A DNA stretch of 12,991 bases, taken from assembly GCA_022844575.1 (NCBI GenBank), contig JALHLL010000085.1:1-12991 (forward strand). Reading direction: 5' to 3'. Both the position numbers and the translations under genes were made by a program. The notes below the pieces were generated by a model. The model did not search any database. It was not told the DNA's origin and saw nothing but the letters and a program-made list of their open reading frames with translations. The stretch is from a bacterium. GTDB taxonomy: Bacteria > Bacteroidota > Ignavibacteria > Kapaibacteriales > UBA961. How positions within the stretch are numbered: position 1 is the first letter of the stretch; each line of letters begins with the position of its first letter. Shown here in pieces: positions 6,706 to 12,991 of this stretch.

Positions 6706-7191
6706 CTAATGAATATTCTTTTCGATATTATTCTTTATCATTTTTTTGAGAATGACAATTTGCCCCAAGTGATAATGTGTATGCTCTATAATACCATGAA
6801 AGTTTCTGAAATAATTACCATATTTTTTATCGACAAAGTCTTCCTGTAACATGCTATCCGGTAGTTTTTCTATATATGAAGCAATTATTCCCGCTTCACT
6901 TAATGCCTTATTTACCAAATTTTCCCAGTCTTCTTCAGATTGAATCGGCGGAAGATCGTAACTATATTTATCGTTAGCATTAAGATGTTCACCCTGCAAT
7001 ACTTTTATAATTGCACTTATGTAATAATTAGTATGAAATACAAGCATCGCAATGGTATTGAAGGAATCCAATTTCATTGTTGCTTCTTTCCAATTCACAT
7101 CCGATAAAACATCCTTCATATTTGATGTTGTCCAGTTCCCACCGAAATGAACCTCTCGGATATGTTTTGCGATTAACTCCATCAAGTTCAT
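6706..7191 (-). CDS. DinB-family (four-helix, metal-binding) protein
   Basis: A cytoplasmic protein of 161 residues with the DinB/YfiT-like four-helix fold. The presumed metal-binding triad is visible: His53 in LVFHTNYY, and His137 and His141 in the HTHYHLGQI segment, the usual H-x3-H-x-G-Q ending of the fold. His132 lies close by. Members of the superfamily include thiol-dependent transferases and many damage-inducible proteins of unknown activity, so no reaction can be assigned. The start is well supported: AAGGAG (7198-7203, read on the minus strand) stands 6 bases before the ATG, the best Shine-Dalgarno sequence in the window. A TAAATTTG box lies further upstream. It is separated from the LRR gene by 238 bases, so it is probably a single-gene unit. 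Confidence 0.84.
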   Translation of the reverse strand: MNLMELIAKHIREVHFGGNWTTSNMKDVLSDVNWKEATMKLDSFNTIAMLVFHTNYYISAIIKVLQGEHLNANDKYSYDLPPIQSEEDWENLVNKALSEAGIIASYIEKLPDSMLQEDFVDKKYGNYFRNFHGIIEHTHYHLGQIVILKKMIKNNIEKNIH

Positions 7192-7228
7192 AGTTTGCTC
7201 CTTATTTATATAGCACTTTTCGATTTGG

Positions 7229-7236
7229 CAAATTTA
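7229..7236 (-). promoter_or_regulatory. Candidate -7 promoter box (TAAATTTG) for the DinB-family gene
   Basis: On the minus strand this reads TAAATTTG, a full match to TAnnTTTG, 37 bases before the DinB-family ATG. No TTTG is seen at the expected -33 distance. Orientation and distance resemble the other boxes in this window, but a chance match is possible in such AT-rich DNA. Confidence 0.35.
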
Positions 7237-7395
7237 ATTGTATTTAAGATAATGTTACTATTAGTCAGTACTATGTAACAAAAATCTCTCAAATCACTTA
7301 AAGTACGCTAAATATTGTTCTCGAACGTATTTCTATTCGATATTCATAGGTTAAGTGAGGGAACTCAACACAAGTAAGTAATGTATTATAAACGT

Positions 7396-7428
7396 AAAAA
7401 GGACTACCATTGCGTTTGGTAGTCCTTT
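7396..7428 (-). terminator. Rho-independent terminator of the tRNA-Val gene
   Basis: A perfect 11-base-pair stem (AAAGGACTACC with GGTAGTCCTTT, 7398-7408 and 7418-7428) closes a 9-base loop. On the minus strand it ends in five T residues (7400-7396). It lies six bases beyond the 3' end of the tRNA, so it should end its transcript. Confidence 0.92.
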
Positions 7429-7434
7429 GTTGAG

Positions 7435-7509
7435 TGGGCGGTGAGGGATTTGAACCCCCGACATCCTGCTTGTAAGGCAGGCGCTCTGGACCAGCTGAGC
7501 TAACCGCCC
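7435..7509 (-). tRNA. tRNA-Val, anticodon UAC
   Basis: A 75-base gene that folds fully. The acceptor stem is GGGCGGT with ACCGCCC. The D stem is GCTC with GAGC around a loop containing GG. The anticodon stem is CCTGC with GCAGG around the loop CTTACAA (anticodon TAC, reading GUA and probably other valine codons). There is a 5-base variable loop, and the T stem GGGGG/CCCTC (one G-T pair) closes the loop TTCAAAT. The discriminator is A. The CCA end is not encoded (CTC follows), so it must be added enzymatically. It stands alone between a matching promoter (7528-7558) and a strong terminator. Confidence 0.97.
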
Positions 7510-7527
7510 GATATCATAATCGGAATT

Positions 7528-7558
7528 CAAAAATATGACATTTTTCCATAATGACAAA
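7528..7558 (-). promoter_or_regulatory. Bacteroidota-type promoter for tRNA-Val
   Basis: On the minus strand, TTTG (7558-7555) is followed after exactly 19 bases by TATTTTTG (7535-7528). This matches the Bacteroidota consensus of a -33 TTTG and a -7 TAnnTTTG with about 19 bases between. Initiation a few bases further on would give a leader of roughly 10-15 bases before the tRNA 5' end at 7509. It is the only complete two-part match I found. Confidence 0.62.
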
Positions 7559-7599
7559 CTTCGATAGTGAAAAAATGTAATTTCTTTTATTAACGAAGA

Positions 7600-7619
7600 G
7601 CCGTAATTTAGCATACGGC
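7600..7619 (+). other. Hairpin in the leader region of addB
   Basis: GCCGTA (7600-7605) and TACGGC (7614-7619) form a 6-base-pair stem around an 8-base loop, ending 43 bases before the addB ATG. No T-run follows, so it is not a typical terminator. It could affect mRNA stability or be a chance pairing. Confidence 0.3.
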
Positions 7620-7662
7620 ACTGTGCTCAATATGCGTGAACTTATAGAAAAAAGAATAACTT

Positions 7663-10600
7663 ATGTCAACCATACTCATCAATAATGCAGCAAAGATTCT
7701 TTCTGTTTCGCCGGAAGAATATTTGACTATTGATAGAGAGGAAGCCATAAGAATAGTGCCGACGGGACGTTTTCTAAGGTATAAAAAGCGTACGCTAATA
7801 CGCTCGCGTTTCGTTTCAACGGGTAAGGCGGTTAGGAATCCCTCCGTTCATACATTAAGTGGTTTTATTCGTCTTATAGCCCTTTGCTTCGATACAACTT
7901 CGAACCTTCATATTATTGGAGATGCCTATAAGTTGGCAATGTTTGAAGAAGCAGTCGAAAAAGCAGAATTGCATTATTACAGAATCGCGGATGAACGTTT
8001 AGCCCTTCCCATTGTAGAACAACTTGCCGCCATAATAAACGGACTAAAGAAAGATGGTGTTACTCCTGAAGACTTGAAAAAAGACTTCTTAAGTATTGAT
8101 AGATATGCTAATCCTTTGCGTAAGAAACAGATCACAGACATCGTCGCCATCTATGAGCTATATGAATCGTACTTTACGGAAAACATCGTTGATGAAGTAT
8201 CATTAACAAAAAAGGTTACCGAAATACTTCATCAGAACAATAATGAAAAACTACAAAAAGTACTCAGTAACAATGCCATAGTTATAGAGGGTTTTACAGA
8301 GTTCTCACAACCGGAGACCCAATTCATTTCGGCTTTATCCACCTATTCCTTTCCGATTATTATAGTACTGGAGTATTCGTCCGATAATGGGCCGCTTTTT
8401 GGAAATCTTCATGAAACGGTTCAGGTTTTGCAACGTGAGGGATTCACTGTTCATAATACACCTGATAATGATGAGATAAGTATTACTCCGGCAGATGAAC
8501 TCTCTAAAGGTTCTTGCTTACGGAGATGGTTATTTAATACCGAAAAGCAAATTCACAATACACATTTTTCGGATAATGTCTCCCTGTTTCGATGCCGAAG
8601 TCGTATTGACGAGGTTGAAACCATAGGCAGATTAGTAAAGCACCTTGTTTTGAAGCAAGGTATTAATGCAGGTGATATTACAATCGCAACTCGGCAACCC
8701 GAACAATACTCGGAATTGTTTCGCGAAGTTTTCAGAAAGTTCTCGATACCGGTCAATATCACAGATAGATATGTGCTTTCAAAAGCACCTGTTGTTGCGG
8801 CACTGTTTTCCGTAGCCGATATTGCCTTACGTGGTTGGCGTGTAAAGGACATACGGAAAGCTTTGGCAAGTCCCTATCTGCACTTTTTTTTAGAGCAGGG
8901 TAAAAACGAAGAGGAAACTATACTTGCACAGCGTACATCATCAGCCAATATTCAGGAATGTGCCCACATATTACGAATAGCCGACACACGCCGTTTTCCA
9001 TCTTCAACACAATGGATACAACAAATAGAGAGAAGAATACATGCGACTAAAAATCTATTAAATGTGTGGATTTCTGCGGGTATTGGCGATGAAACGGAAA
9101 TTGAACAAAGAAATTCGGAAATTGAAAAATTAGAACGTTGCAAAAAGGATATTCTATTATTATCATCGCTTATTTCAATTAATAATGAAGCGATAACACC
9201 CGCTGAATTCCGTAATATTATAATTCTGAATATACTTCAGAAATTACAAGTACACAAAGCAATAGAGCAATTATATTTCCATATTGCGGAAAAACGCAAT
9301 ACTCTAAGTTCTGCCGAATATTTAATGCTTGAAGAAGAAGTAGAAAGAGATGCGCGCGCGCTGGGAACATTTATTGATGTAGTTAATGAGTTTTGTTATG
9401 TTCAACAACAACGCTTCAGTAATAGGAAAAGAAGTGTCGTTCAGTATTTCACACGCTTAAAAAGTGCAGTACATGCGGCACGGTATCAAATCCGTGAAAA
9501 ACACGGCTTCGGTGTAACAATAACGTCACCTGAACAAACGAGAAAAATACCGTCTAAGGTTTCTATTTTGTGTGGTTTAATTGACGGAGAATTTCCTGAA
9601 GTATATAAACCCGAACAGTTTTTAGGAATTGAATTACCTGATTCGGAAGAACGAAAAATACGTTCCGAAAGGATGCAGTTTTATGAATGGATTTCGAATG
9701 CTTTGGAGCATGATAAATTGGCGAATGTATATTTGTTTTATCCTGAAACCGACGGTAATAATGAAGTAGTTCCTTCTCCCTTTATTGATAGTATTTTACG
9801 TATTACGACATTACAGCAAAACGGAAAACATTTTTCACATGCCCCAAAGAATGATGAACAACAACTTCCGATATGGGCTAATGCAATAATGTCTTATCAT
9901 GAAACTCTAATTCATGATCTTAGTGTTGTGCAAGAAAAAGAAGTACCACCAAGGGAACTTTCGGAAAAAGTACTAAGTCGTTTACAAAAGAAAGCTAATT
10001 CACCTATTTCAGCTACCGCTTTAGAACAATACGGTGAATGCGGCTTTAAGTACTTTTCGGGGAGTATTCTTCAATTAAAATCAGGTAAAAAGGTTCGTTC
10101 ATGGTTCGATAGTCCTGATTTAGGAACTTTGTTTCACACAATAGTCTATCGTTTTTATTCAGAACTACAAACCCCGAATGCAGCTATTATTTTGAAACCG
10201 CAAAAAATCAATGAATACCGTACTCTTCTCATACAAATTGCAAAACAGGAATTGGAGCGTGTGCACTTTGATCATCCGTATTATGACATTGAAGTAGCGC
10301 GTCTTTTAGGCGATACAATCTCCGACGGCTTATTAATGATATGGTTGGATAATGAATTGGAAAAAATTGAACTTGGATGGGATTTTCACCCTTATTTTGT
10401 TGAATTGGCATTTGGGCAATTCGGAAAAAAATCGGAAGTTTTACCTGCAATTTCAGTGTATAATGATGTGTTATTAAGAGGAAAAATAGATCGTGTAGAA
10501 ATTCGTGAGCATGAAAATACTATAGAGTGTATTATTGCCGATTACAAAACAGGTATGATACCGGCAAAAAAGGACATTTTTTCAGGTCGTTCGCTGCAAG

Positions 10601-10977
10601 TACCACTTTATATACAGGCAGCAAGACATATATTGCAGAGTACTTTTAATAAGCCGATCAATATTATGGCAGGTGTTTATTATTCACCTTTTGCGACAGA
10701 TGATAGCCGTTATGTTACCATACCTTTTTTCGCTCAGAACGGTGAACATCTTGTTACCGCCGGAGGGTACAAAACACTCAAACCTCTCTCCGATATTGAT
10801 ATGGAAAACCTTCTTGTTCATTCGAGCGAGACATCGTACAATCATTTGCAACATATTGCAGTTGGGCATTTTCCTGTTTCGCCTTTGGTCTCCGCATGTA
10901 ACAAATGCTCATACCAGTCTGTATGTCGCATTGCCGAATTACAGAACATACCCGATGATCAAATAGACAATGAATAG
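7663..10977 (+). CDS. addB: AddB-like helicase/nuclease subunit, PD-(D/E)XK with Fe-S cluster motif
   Basis: Probable B subunit of an AddAB-type complex that resects double-strand breaks for RecA loading. It is 1104 residues, normal for AddB. The N-terminal half resembles UvrD-type helicase domains: a Walker-B-like strand (IVIEGFTEF, from about 206) and CGLIDGEFPE (637-646). At the usual P-loop position the protein instead has IVPTGRFLRY (31-40), so ATP binding here is doubtful. The C-terminal nuclease looks complete: His825 (GTLFH), Asp943 (GKID), Asp960 and Lys962 (ADYKTG) and Gln979 (LQVPLY). Four cysteines match the AddB iron-sulphur pattern: Cys793 (GECGF) and Cys1079, Cys1082, Cys1088 (C-x2-C-x5-C). 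The start is fixed by an in-frame TAA six bases before the ATG. No addA is in the window, so the partner must be elsewhere. Other single-chain PD-(D/E)XK helicase relatives are the alternative. Confidence 0.85.
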   Translation: MSTILINNAAKILSVSPEEYLTIDREEAIRIVPTGRFLRYKKRTLIRSRFVSTGKAVRNPSVHTLSGFIRLIALCFDTTSNLHIIGDAYKLAMFEEAVEKAELHYYRIADERLALPIVEQLAAIINGLKKDGVTPEDLKKDFLSIDRYANPLRKKQITDIVAIYELYESYFTENIVDEVSLTKKVTEILHQNNNEKLQKVLSNNAIVIEGFTEFSQPETQFISALSTYSFPIIIVLEYSSDNGPLFGNLHETVQVLQREGFTVHNTPDNDEISITPADELSKGSCLRRWLFNTEKQIHNTHFSDNVSLFRCRSRIDEVETIGRLVKHLVLKQGINAGDITIATRQPEQYSELFREVFRKFSIPVNITDRYVLSKAPVVAALFSVADIALRGWRVKDIRKALASPYLHFFLEQGKNEEETILAQRTSSANIQECAHILRIADTRRFPSSTQWIQQIERRIHATKNLLNVWISAGIGDETEIEQRNSEIEKLERCKKDILLLSSLISINNEAITPAEFRNIIILNILQKLQVHKAIEQLYFHIAEKRNTLSSAEYLMLEEEVERDARALGTFIDVVNEFCYVQQQRFSNRKRSVVQYFTRLKSAVHAARYQIREKHGFGVTITSPEQTRKIPSKVSILCGLIDGEFPEVYKPEQFLGIELPDSEERKIRSERMQFYEWISNALEHDKLANVYLFYPETDGNNEVVPSPFIDSILRITTLQQNGKHFSHAPKNDEQQLPIWANAIMSYHETLIHDLSVVQEKEVPPRELSEKVLSRLQKKANSPISATALEQYGECGFKYFSGSILQLKSGKKVRSWFDSPDLGTLFHTIVYRFYSELQTPNAAIILKPQKINEYRTLLIQIAKQELERVHFDHPYYDIEVARLLGDTISDGLLMIWLDNELEKIELGWDFHPYFVELAFGQFGKKSEVLPAISVYNDVLLRGKIDRVEIREHENTIECIIADYKTGMIPAKKDIFSGRSLQVPLYIQAARHILQSTFNKPINIMAGVYYSPFATDDSRYVTIPFFAQNGEHLVTAGGYKTLKPLSDIDMENLLVHSSETSYNHLQHIAVGHFPVSPLVSACNKCSYQSVCRIAELQNIPDDQIDNE

Positions 10978-11099
10978 AGTCTATAACAGATCATTTGTTC
11001 TGAATCTTCGAGACTTTAATACTAGAGATTTCTCTTTTACACACATACACTAAAGTTTAGCCGCTACAAAAGATATGCCTTACAGACATTTACAATGGG

Positions 11100-11107
11100 T
11101 ATTTTTG
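11100..11107 (+). promoter_or_regulatory. Candidate -7 promoter box (TATTTTTG) for purB
   Basis: TATTTTTG, identical to the tRNA-Val box, lies 31 bases before the purB ATG in a 161-base gap after addB. A perfect TTTG is not present 19 bases upstream; TATG occurs at 11074-11077, a 22-base spacing. Orientation and distance suit a promoter with a short leader. The rest of the gap (10978-11099) shows nothing clear beyond a weak AGAG/CTCT pairing followed by a few T residues near 11024-11038. Confidence 0.42.
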
Positions 11108-11138
11108 TACTTCATTTTTCATTCTATACACTTTACAC

Positions 11139-12434
11139 ATGATTGAACGTTATACTCGCCCCGAAATGGGTGCTATATGGAGCGAACAGAATAAATACGC
11201 TATCTGGCTTGAAATTGAAATACTTGCTTGCGAAGCTCAAGCACAACTCGGTGCTGTACCGGAAGAAGCGGTTCGTGAAATTCGCGAAAAGGCACAGTTC
11301 GATGTGGCGAGAATACTTGAAATTGAAGAAACGGTTAAGCATGATGTTATAGCTTTCCTTACAAACGTATCGGAATATGTAGGCCCGACTTCCCGTTTTA
11401 TTCACTTAGGCATGACATCATCTGATGTTTTGGATACTGCACTTGCCGTACAACTAAAACAGGCGGGAGAATTATTGCTTAAGGGTTTACGCGCTTTGTC
11501 CGAAGTTTTGGCTCGTCGCGCCAAAGAATTCAAATACACTGTATGTGTGGGTCGCTCGCATGGAGTGCATGCCGAGCCCACCACATTCGGATTAAAACTT
11601 GCTTTATGGTATCAGGAAAGTTTGCGTAATATTCAACGTCTCGAACATGCAGTTGATTCCATTTCTACAGGTATGATTTCCGGTGCTGTCGGCACATTCG
11701 AGCACCTCTCTCCGAAAGTTGAGGAATATGTATGTGAAAAATTAGGATTACATCCCGCACCGGTCTCAACACAAGTAATTCAGCGTGATAGACATGCCGA
11801 ATATTTATCGGTATTGGCTATCATTGCTTCTTCTTTAGAAAAAATTGCAGTAGAAATACGACATTTACAGAGGTCGGAAGTATTGGAAGCGGAAGAATAT
11901 TTCTCCAAAGGACAAAAAGGAAGTTCAGCAATGCCGCATAAACGCAATCCGATTGTTTCAGAGCGATTAACCGGCTTAGCAAGATTATTGCGAGGCAATG
12001 CTATGGCGGCAATGGAAAATAATGCACTTTGGCATGAAAGAGATATTTCTCATAGCAGTGTTGAAAGAGTTATTTGTCCCGACAGCACTATCATTATGGA
12101 TTATATGCTCTATTTATCGACAAACTTGATAGATAAATTATTAGTATATCCTGAGAATATGAAAGCCAATATCGAAAAGACATATGGATTGGTATTCTCG
12201 CAAACAATACTTCTTGAGCTTGTAAAACGCGGTTTAACACGCGAGGAAGCATATTCACGTGTGCAGACTGCAGCTATGAAAACATGGTCGGAGAAAATCC
12301 CTCTAAGACAAACTCTTTCGGAATCAACTGAAATTACATCGGTTTTACCACATGAAGAGATTAACAGGATATTTGACGGAGGAATAACACTTAAGGATAG
12401 TGTTGATTATATATTTGAAAGATGTGGTTTATAG
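11139..12434 (+). CDS. purB: Adenylosuccinate lyase
   Basis: Fumarase/aspartase-superfamily lyase acting twice in purine synthesis: it releases fumarate from SAICAR to give AICAR, and from adenylosuccinate to give AMP. It is a cytoplasmic homotetramer. At 431 residues it has the usual length of the short bacterial type. Conserved regions are HLGMTSSDVLDTA (from His89), GRSHGVHAEPT with His141, and the superfamily signature GSSAMPHKRNP (261-271), whose loop serine (262/263) is the catalytic base in homologues. All are intact. The start gives the typical MIERYTRPEM N-terminus, but no ribosome-binding site is visible before it. A TATTTTTG box lies upstream and a strong terminator follows the stop, so purB is probably a single-gene unit and not part of a pur operon. 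Confidence 0.97.
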   Translation: MIERYTRPEMGAIWSEQNKYAIWLEIEILACEAQAQLGAVPEEAVREIREKAQFDVARILEIEETVKHDVIAFLTNVSEYVGPTSRFIHLGMTSSDVLDTALAVQLKQAGELLLKGLRALSEVLARRAKEFKYTVCVGRSHGVHAEPTTFGLKLALWYQESLRNIQRLEHAVDSISTGMISGAVGTFEHLSPKVEEYVCEKLGLHPAPVSTQVIQRDRHAEYLSVLAIIASSLEKIAVEIRHLQRSEVLEAEEYFSKGQKGSSAMPHKRNPIVSERLTGLARLLRGNAMAAMENNALWHERDISHSSVERVICPDSTIIMDYMLYLSTNLIDKLLVYPENMKANIEKTYGLVFSQTILLELVKRGLTREEAYSRVQTAAMKTWSEKIPLRQTLSESTEITSVLPHEEINRIFDGGITLKDSVDYIFERCGL

Positions 12435-12444
12435 CTTAGCAAAC

Positions 12445-12474
12445 AAAAGGCGATTAAAATGAATCGCCTTTTTT
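12445..12474 (+). terminator. Rho-independent terminator of purB, possibly bidirectional
   Basis: An 11-base-pair perfect stem (AAAAGGCGATT with AATCGCCTTTT) with a 6-base loop ends in six T residues (12469-12474), ten bases after the purB stop. On the minus strand it is followed by four T residues, so it may also stop transcripts of the convergent gene to its right. Confidence 0.93.
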
Positions 12475-12492
12475 ATAACACTAATTAATTTA

Positions 12493-12522
12493 CGTCTGAT
12501 ATTACTTATAAGAATATCAGCG
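12493..12522. other. Stem-loop between purB and the convergent gene
   Basis: CTGATATT (12496-12503) pairs with AATATCAG (12513-12520) around a 9-base loop, with two more CG pairs possible across a one-base bulge. It lies 17-46 bases beyond the stop of the minus-strand gene. No T-run follows on either side, so it may protect a 3' end rather than terminate transcription. Confidence 0.35.
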
Positions 12523-12538
12523 ATTATGTAAAATACGA

Positions 12539-12991
12539 CTATCTTAATGTATAGCCGATACCGATATGCGGTGAAACAACAAAATAATTCGTATTATCAA
12601 ATGAATTTACTTGATATATCGGTGATACTTCAGCATTCATTCGCAACCCCTCTGCAAATTCCCATGAAAAACCTGCTGTAGCCATAAACCCAAAGCCCAT
12701 TGGTACTTTCATCTCATTTTGAGAGTTTAACTGCTCCTCTAATGTGTTAAATCCCCACAATAATCCGGCACCTGCATAGCCCGATAACAAGGAATTAAAG
12801 TTTTTATGATATACTGCCGAAAAGCCCGCACCTTTCCCATCAATATCACTCCCGCCTAATGCCAAACCGACTCTTGGCATCAGTATCAAACGCTCTTCCG
12901 AATTGATTGTCGTTATAAATTGTGCTGTGAGTGTATATCCCGAACGCAAAACATTTTCTTTGTCTTGCAAATCGGCACATCCCTTTAAGGT
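12539..12991 (-). CDS. Probable outer-membrane beta-barrel protein, N-terminal part outside window
   Basis: The last 150 residues of a gene whose frame is open to the right edge, so its start lies outside. A TTG at 12970 could be read as a start but is not needed. The sequence looks like successive amphipathic strands with glycine-rich turns: SGYTLTAQFITTI, LILMPRVGLALGG, GAGFSAVYHK, LSGYAGAGLLWGF, GFGFMATAGFSWEF, LRMNAEVSPIYQV, and a final strand PHIGIGYTL ending at the C-terminus. This alternation fits a small OmpA/OmpW-like or porin-family barrel in the outer membrane. The protein ends in Arg, not the classical aromatic residue, but the strand has a Tyr near its end. The specific function is unknown. 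It converges on purB and has a stem-loop and the purB terminator downstream. Confidence 0.68.
   Translation of the reverse strand, partial: TLKGCADLQDKENVLRSGYTLTAQFITTINSEERLILMPRVGLALGGSDIDGKGAGFSAVYHKNFNSLLSGYAGAGLLWGFNTLEEQLNSQNEMKVPMGFGFMATAGFSWEFAEGLRMNAEVSPIYQVNSFDNTNYFVVSPHIGIGYTLR

Noticed and set aside
7511..7520. TATGAT on the minus strand just before tRNA-Val as a -10 box
   Set aside because: It would place the transcription start inside the mature tRNA; the TTTG-N19-TATTTTTG pair further upstream fits better.
7351..7614. Minus-strand open reading frame of 87 codons
   Set aside because: It runs through the tRNA-Val gene and its terminator; the translated part containing GRLAQLVQSACL is the typical false product of a tRNA.
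7632..7685. 17-codon reading frame overlapping the addB start
   Set aside because: It has no ribosome-binding site and no recognisable content, and such short frames are expected by chance; a leader peptide cannot be supported.
9352..9361. Ten-base alternating GC run in AT-rich DNA
   Set aside because: It lies in the addB reading frame and simply encodes part of an Asp-Ala-Arg-Ala segment; no other unusual structure surrounds it.
11024..11038. AGAG/CTCT pairing followed by T residues, a possible addB terminator
   Set aside because: Only four base pairs with a 4-base loop; too weak to call.
12971..12991. Leu-Lys-Gly-Cys at the right edge as a lipoprotein lipobox
   Set aside because: Lysine at this position does not fit a lipobox and the upstream signal sequence is outside the window, so it cannot be judged.
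1..12991. CRISPR array, insertion sequence, prophage, toxin-antitoxin or defence system
   Set aside because: No regularly spaced direct repeats, transposase, integrase or known defence motif is visible; AddB alone is ordinary recombination repair.

Overview
The window is an AT-rich, gene-dense stretch of a bacterial chromosome made up mostly of housekeeping genes. It has two membranes, shown by a LolA-type lipoprotein carrier, several signal peptides and an outer-membrane beta-barrel fragment. The gene content points to the Fibrobacteres-Chlorobi-Bacteroidetes (FCB) group: a DUF4286 protein, an HPr kinase outside Firmicutes, an AddB-type repair nuclease and a secreted leucine-rich-repeat protein. 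A promoter upstream of the tRNA matches the Bacteroidota consensus (TTTG, 19 bases, TAnnTTTG). HprK is uncommon in classical Bacteroidota but known in Chlorobi-like lineages, so a Chlorobiota, Ignavibacteria or Kapabacteria type organism is my best guess. This is inference, not identification.

Layout. 1-2622 (+): the 3' part of hprK, then mnmM (tRNA wobble-uridine methyltransferase) and a PAP2 phosphatase, packed with gaps of 7 and 1 bases as one operon. An exported YciI-domain protein follows. 2625-4286 (-): an ArnT-like GT-C glycosyltransferase that converges on the YciI gene with a 2-base gap. 4334-4645 (+): a small DUF4286 protein, divergent from the glycosyltransferase across a 47-base gap that holds a perfect 14-base palindrome. 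4642-6467 (-): a secreted LRR protein followed by lolA, joined by a TAATG stop/start overlap. 6468-6705: a gene-free gap with an imperfect tandem repeat. 6706-7191 (-): a DinB-family protein. 7435-7509 (-): tRNA-Val(UAC) with a strong terminator at 7396-7428. 7663-10977 (+): AddB-like helicase/nuclease subunit. 11139-12434 (+): purB with its terminator. 12539 to the right edge (-): the C-terminal part of a probable beta-barrel protein.

How the genes relate. There is no single pathway. LolA, the glycosyltransferase, the PAP2 phosphatase, the LRR protein and the beta-barrel protein all act in or on the cell envelope. hprK/mnmM, addB, the tRNA and purB serve regulation, translation, recombination and purine synthesis. 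I see no CRISPR array, insertion sequence, phage gene, toxin-antitoxin pair or recognisable defence island. I found no convincing undescribed system. The most useful observations are the recurring TAnnTTTG promoter boxes in short intergenic gaps, the palindrome in the divergent gap, the AddB protein without a visible P-loop, the LRR-LolA coupling and the exported YciI protein.
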